Shown here: positions 44,385 to 47,580 of the stretch, piece by piece | Numbering within the stretch: the stretch's first letter is position 1 | Layout: each line of letters starts with the position of its first letter | DNA from: an uncultured Pseudomonadota bacterium | GTDB taxonomy: Bacteria; Myxococcota_A; UBA796; GCA-2862545 | Direction of reading: 5' to 3' | Assembly: GCA_903861005.1 (NCBI GenBank) | Contig: CAIOSP010000071.1 | Span: 1 to 47,580 of the forward strand | Length of the DNA stretch: 47,580 nt | The notes under the pieces: model-generated | Database searches by the model: none | The model's input: only the letters and a program-made list of their open reading frames with translations | What the model was told of the DNA's origin: nothing | Position numbers and translations under genes: made by a program

Positions 44385-44393
44385 GGAGGGACG

Positions 44394-45725
44394 GTGCTCG
44401 ATTTGTCGGACAGCGTCAGCGTGATTGGCGTGTTCGGGCACGCGCGGGCCAGTCGCTTGGTGGCGCGCGGTCTGCGTGGTCTGGCGCACCGTGGCGGCGC
44501 GGCGGCGGGGATCGTCGCGTTCGACGATGTCGCGCGCGCCCGCCAGTCTGCGACCGCGGTGTTCCTGGAGGACGAGGCCGCCCTCGACGCGCTGACCGGG
44601 GACGTGGCGCTGGGCCTTCGGCACGCCCACCCCCAGTCCGGTGACGTGTTGTCCGGCGCCATCGACGTGGCCCGCGAGCCGGCCTGGGGCACGCTGTCGG
44701 TGGGGCAGGTGGCGGTGGCCTTCTCGGGCACGGTGGTGGGCGCTGCGTCGCTTCGCCGGGACGTGCTGGCCGGTGGCGCGCTGCTCGACGGTGCGGGGCT
44801 CTCCGCGCTGGTGCTCGCGCTGGTGGCGCGTTCCAGCCAGCGCACGCTGGTCAATCGTGTGGTGGACGCCCTCTGGAAGTCGTCCGGCGCCTTCGCGGTG
44901 GTGGTCGCGGCGCCCGGCCTGCTGGTCGGCGTGCGTGATCCGCAGGGCCTGCGGCCGCTGGTGCTCGGTCGGGTAGACGGCGCCATCGCGCTGGCGTCTG
45001 AGGAGGCCGCGTTCGTCGCGGCGGGCGGTCACCTGCTCCGCGCGGTCGACCCGGGTGAGATGGTGATCGTCGACGAGCGGGGCGTGTCGTCGGTGCGCCC
45101 GTTCGCGCGGCGCTCGGTGGCGGTGTGTGGGCAGGAGCTGCTCCAGGTGGCGCTCTCGGGCAGCCACGCCGACGGCCGCTCGGTGTGGGAGGTCCGACGT
45201 CAGCTGGGTGAAGAGCTCGCGCGCGAGGCGCGGCTGTCGTCCGACACGCTGGTGGTCGCGGCGGACGACGCGTCGTGGCCGGCCGCGCTCGGCTTCGCCG
45301 CCACGCTGGACGCCACGCTCTGCCCGGCCTGGGTGCCCGGCACGCTGCGCGCGGTGCCCGAGGTGGTGGCCGGTCGCAAGGTCGCGCTGGTTTCGCTCTC
45401 GGCGGCCGCCGGGATCAAGGCGCGTGTCGCGGCGCTGCTCATCGCGGGCGCGGCCGAGGTCCACGTTCGCTGCGCGTCGCCGCGGCGGACGCACGCCTGC
45501 CCCTACGGCGTGACTGGCGATGAGCCCGCGGCCGAGGCGGCTGACCTGTGGGCCGCTCGCATGGGCGCCACCACGGCGGTCGCGCTGACCGTGGAGCGCA
45601 CCCGAAACCTGCTGCGCGTGCCCACCAAGGACGCCGCCGCCCCGTGCCTGGGCTGCGTGGGTGATCCGTGGCCGCTCAAGGACGTGTTCGAGGACGACAC
45701 GCCCAGCCTGTTCGGCGAGGGCTAG
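44394..45725 (+). CDS. PurF-like (amidophosphoribosyltransferase) pseudoenzyme with Fe-S ligands retained
   Basis: The 443-residue protein aligns end to end with glutamine PRPP amidotransferase: VIGVFGH and LAHRGGAAAGIV near the start, 'GVRDPQGLRPLVLGRVDG', 'VDPGEMVIVDERGV', and 'AAEVHVRCASPRRTHACPYG'. But the N-terminal nucleophile Cys is Val8, the oxyanion NG is SG, the PRPP loop VVLVDDSIVRGTT is ALVSLSAAAGIK, and the flexible PRPP-binding segment is deleted. The four Cys that hold the [4Fe-4S] cluster in Bacillus-type PurF have counterparts (C245, C369, C418, C421). It is thus unlikely to catalyse the PurF reaction. GTG 44394 has GGGAGGG upstream; ATG 44340 is the alternative. Its stop shares CTAG with epmA. 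Confidence 0.85.
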   Translation: MLDLSDSVSVIGVFGHARASRLVARGLRGLAHRGGAAAGIVAFDDVARARQSATAVFLEDEAALDALTGDVALGLRHAHPQSGDVLSGAIDVAREPAWGTLSVGQVAVAFSGTVVGAASLRRDVLAGGALLDGAGLSALVLALVARSSQRTLVNRVVDALWKSSGAFAVVVAAPGLLVGVRDPQGLRPLVLGRVDGAIALASEEAAFVAAGGHLLRAVDPGEMVIVDERGVSSVRPFARRSVAVCGQELLQVALSGSHADGRSVWEVRRQLGEELAREARLSSDTLVVAADDASWPAALGFAATLDATLCPAWVPGTLRAVPEVVAGRKVALVSLSAAAGIKARVAALLIAGAAEVHVRCASPRRTHACPYGVTGDEPAAEAADLWAARMGATTAVALTVERTRNLLRVPTKDAAAPCLGCVGDPWPLKDVFEDDTPSLFGEG

Positions 45726-46609
45726 TCCACGCGCCCGGGGCCGATGCCGCTCCAACCGCAGAGCACGGCCACCAGCCGGTCGACGCCCATGGCGATCCCG
45801 GCGGTGGGCGGGATGCGGCCAACCGCGTCGATCAGCGACTCGTCGAGCGGGTGAGGGCGCTCGCCGTCGCGGCGCATCGCGTCGATGGAGTGTTCGAACC
45901 GAGCGCGCTGGTCGGCCGGGTCGCCCAGCTCCAAGAACGCGTTGGCCAGCTCGACGCCGCCGACGAAGGCCTCGAAGCGGCAGGCGACGGGCCAGCGACG
46001 CCACGCGCGCACCTCGGCGAGCGCGGCCTGGCTGGCGGGCCACTCGTCGATGAACGTGGGGGTCTTGATCTTGGGCTCGACGTCCGACACCCAGCGGCGG
46101 AAGAAGGCGCCGTCCCAGTCTTCGGGGTCGAGCGGGGAAATCTCGGCGGCGGTGGCGTGGGCCAGGTCGACGCCGGTGTGGTCGCGGAACAGCTCGCGCA
46201 CGGTCTGACGCGACCATCGGCCGGGGCGAGGGCGGTTGAGCGCGTCGGCCGCGGCGTTGACCAGCGACTCGACCTCGTCCATCAGGTCCGGCAGCGAAGC
46301 GCCGGCGCGGTACCACTCGAGCATGGTGAACTCGCGCCCGTGCCAGCCGCCGTGTTCGCGATCGCGAAAGCACGGGCCGATCTCGTAGATGCGCGGCAGA
46401 CCCGACGCGAGCACGCGCTTGAGCGCGAACTCGGGCGAGGTACGCAAGAAGCCTCCCTGCGCCGCGACGGCGAACAGGGTGGGCTCCATCGCGGGAGACG
46501 GCACCAGGACCGGGGTGGGCACCTCAAGGTACCCGTGATCCGCGAACCAGTTCCTGAGCGCGCGCAGCACCGTGGCGCGTGCACGCAGTCCGCTGGGGTC
46601 TGGTGTCAT
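45722..46609 (-). CDS. epmA: EF-P--(R)-beta-lysine ligase
   Basis: EpmA (GenX/PoxA) attaches (R)-beta-lysine to the conserved Lys of EF-P, using a LysRS-like class II catalytic core without an anticodon-binding domain. Class II motifs: 'FLRTSPEFALKRVLASG', motif 2 'CFRDREHGGWHGREFTMLEWYR', and motif 3 GIAMGVDRLVAVL. The substrate-binding 'VELANAFLEL' is also present. Length 295 aa is normal. ATG 46609 is preferred with the preceding AGGTG; GTG 46615 immediately follows the efp stop. efp, its substrate, lies directly upstream on the same strand. Confidence 0.95.
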   Translation of the reverse strand: MTPDPSGLRARATVLRALRNWFADHGYLEVPTPVLVPSPAMEPTLFAVAAQGGFLRTSPEFALKRVLASGLPRIYEIGPCFRDREHGGWHGREFTMLEWYRAGASLPDLMDEVESLVNAAADALNRPRPGRWSRQTVRELFRDHTGVDLAHATAAEISPLDPEDWDGAFFRRWVSDVEPKIKTPTFIDEWPASQAALAEVRAWRRWPVACRFEAFVGGVELANAFLELGDPADQRARFEHSIDAMRRDGERPHPLDESLIDAVGRIPPTAGIAMGVDRLVAVLCGWSGIGPGRVD

Positions 46610-46615
46610 CCGCAC

Positions 46616-47182
46616 CTACTTCTTGATCATGCGCTCGCAGTATTCGCCGGTGCGCGTGTCGATGCGGATGGTGTCGCCGGTCTCGATGAACAGCGGCACC
46701 ATGGCGGTCGCGCCAGACTCAAACTCGGCGGTCTTCAGGGCGCCCTGGGACGTGTTGCCCTTGGTGGCGGGCTCCGTGTACTTCACGACGATGTCGATGA
46801 AGGTAGGAAGCTCCATGTTGACGGGGCGGCTCTTGTAGAAGAGCACGCGCACCTTCATCTGCTCGAGCAGCCACTGCTTGTCGTCGCCCAGGACGGTGGC
46901 CTGGATGGCAACCTGGTCGAAGGTTTCGTCGTTCATGAAGGTGTACATCTCGCCATCGTTGTACAGGTACGTCATGTTGTCTTCGGCGACGTCGGCGGGG
47001 GTGAGGCGCTCACCCGTGCGCAGCGTGCGCTCGACGACGTTGCCGGTCATGAGGTTCTTGAACTTGGTGCGAGTGAAGGCTGTGCCCTTGCCCGGCTTGA
47101 CGAACTGGAAGTAGACGACGGTCCACGGGTAGCCGTCCATCTCAACCTTGAGGCCATTCTTGATGTCTGAAGTCTCGTACAT
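46616..47182 (-). CDS. efp: Elongation factor P
   Basis: EF-P enters the ribosome when it stalls at consecutive prolines and promotes peptide-bond formation. The 188-residue protein has the three beta-barrel domains. The modifiable Lys32 lies at the tip of the first domain in FVKPGKGTAF, the lysylated-type loop. The C-terminal OB-like domain ends with 'IETGDTIRIDTRTGEYCERM', also typical. It is followed after six bases by epmA and is divergent from epmB, so substrate, ligase and aminomutase are side by side. Confidence 0.97.
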   Translation of the reverse strand: MYETSDIKNGLKVEMDGYPWTVVYFQFVKPGKGTAFTRTKFKNLMTGNVVERTLRTGERLTPADVAEDNMTYLYNDGEMYTFMNDETFDQVAIQATVLGDDKQWLLEQMKVRVLFYKSRPVNMELPTFIDIVVKYTEPATKGNTSQGALKTAEFESGATAMVPLFIETGDTIRIDTRTGEYCERMIKK

Positions 47183-47203
47183 GGGAAGCCCGGGTCGGGG
47201 GTG

Positions 47204-47580
47204 ATGTTGCGGCGCGCCTTTAATCCCAGCTTGCTTGTTGGTCCAGGCGAGCCCGGCGTGATCGTCGGGCGTTCCGAGATCGTTGGGGTCCGTCCGGACC
47301 TCGCCGAGGCTTGGGATGCCGTCGCGGACTCGTTCCCCGTGCACGTCACCCGCTCTTTCTGGAGCCGGATCGTGGGATCCGACCCGACCGACCCGCTGGC
47401 GCGTCAGGTGCTCCCGGACCCGACCGAGCTGGTCCCGGACCCGGGCGACATGGACGATCCGGTGGGCGACGTGGCCCGCAGCCCGGTGCCCTGGGTGGTG
47501 CAGAAGCACCCCGACCGGGTGTTGCTGCTGCTGACCAAGCGCTGCCACGTCTACTGCCGCTACTGCTTCCGGCGGACGCA
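47204..47580 (+). CDS. epmB: EF-P beta-lysylation aminomutase EpmB (cut by window end)
   Basis: The 5' part of a lysine 2,3-aminomutase-like radical SAM enzyme. Visible segments: VHVTRSFWSRI, DPLARQVLP, HPDRVLLLLTKRC, and the cluster motif CHVYCRYC (CxxxCxxC) near the end of the window. The linkage to efp and epmA makes EpmB, which converts (S)-lysine to (R)-beta-lysine for EF-P, much likelier than catabolic KamA. The start is uncertain: ATG 47204 gives an N-terminus close to the E. coli length; GTG 47201 and GTG 47258 are alternatives. Only about 21 bases separate the ATG from the divergent efp start, so the two promoters would overlap. Confidence 0.9.
   Translation, partial: MLRRAFNPSLLVGPGEPGVIVGRSEIVGVRPDLAEAWDAVADSFPVHVTRSFWSRIVGSDPTDPLARQVLPDPTELVPDPGDMDDPVGDVARSPVPWVVQKHPDRVLLLLTKRCHVYCRYCFRRT

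Noticed and set aside
42477-44393. Upstream extension of the PurF-like frame
   Set aside because: The translation there is opposite to the esterase gene and has no homology; PurF similarity begins at 44394.
44394-45725. Naming the gene purF
   Set aside because: Catalytic Cys, PRPP loop and flexible PRPP segment are missing, so the symbol would assert an activity the protein cannot be expected to have.
44268-46373. Upstream extension of the 42372 esterase frame as one very long protein
   Set aside because: It crosses the PurF-like gene and epmA out of phase; the signal peptide at 44267 marks the real start.

Overview
The window is about 70% G+C, has no rRNA, tRNA, CRISPR array or insertion sequence that I can see, and is densely packed with short or overlapping gene junctions. 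Two features suggest an uncultured member of the Myxococcota (the former Deltaproteobacteria): many lipoproteins with Asp-Thr-rich linkers after the lipid-attachment Cys, and a large type I polyketide synthase among ordinary housekeeping genes. This placement is inferred from gene content and composition, not from a marker tree.

Layout. 1-5.4 kb holds the Gly-rich end of a truncated gene, an SDR dehydrogenase, a putative HTH protein coupled to a lipoprotein, another lipoprotein, and trmO. 5.4-10.8 kb is one type I PKS (KS-AT-KR-ACP-ACP) that ends in a predicted transmembrane helix, with an unknown gene (4600-5403) starting directly at its stop codon. 10.9-17.9 kb carries a lipoprotein hydrolase with Gly in place of the nucleophile Ser, a class III aminotransferase, a HEAT-like protein, the agmatine-to-putrescine pair aguA-aguB, and a lipoprotein GDPD phosphodiesterase. 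18.0-21.3 kb is a four-gene minus-strand unit joined by 4-bp overlaps (GNAT, TPM-domain, duplicated Tim44-like/zinc-ribbon protein, MazG-like). 21.4-23.6 kb is a plus-strand unit: SRPBCC protein, unknown, dus.

23.6-37.2 kb contains a fatty acid hydroxylase, a sulfatase-fold enzyme overlapping a GT-C membrane transferase, haem genes (hemC facing hemH-hemE), a PI-PLC-like lipoprotein, a GMC oxidoreductase with its small partner, a large esterase lipoprotein, and an ACP/hot-dog/membrane-protein operon. 37.3-47.6 kb contains pheS-pheT, nadA, a membrane protein with a second large esterase lipoprotein, a PurF-like protein that lacks both catalytic sites but keeps its four putative Fe-S cysteines, and the EF-P beta-lysylation set (epmA, efp, and epmB cut by the window end).

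The genes fall into three groups: core metabolism and translation (haem, NAD, polyamine, Phe-tRNA, EF-P, tRNA modification); envelope and lipid functions (PKS, ACP/hot-dog, hydroxylase, GT-C/sulfatase pair, GDPD, PI-PLC, esterases); and several proteins of unknown or altered function. The best candidates for undescribed biology are the membrane-anchored PKS with its companion gene and the Fe-S-retaining PurF-like pseudoenzyme. No stretch longer than 300 bases lacks a gene.
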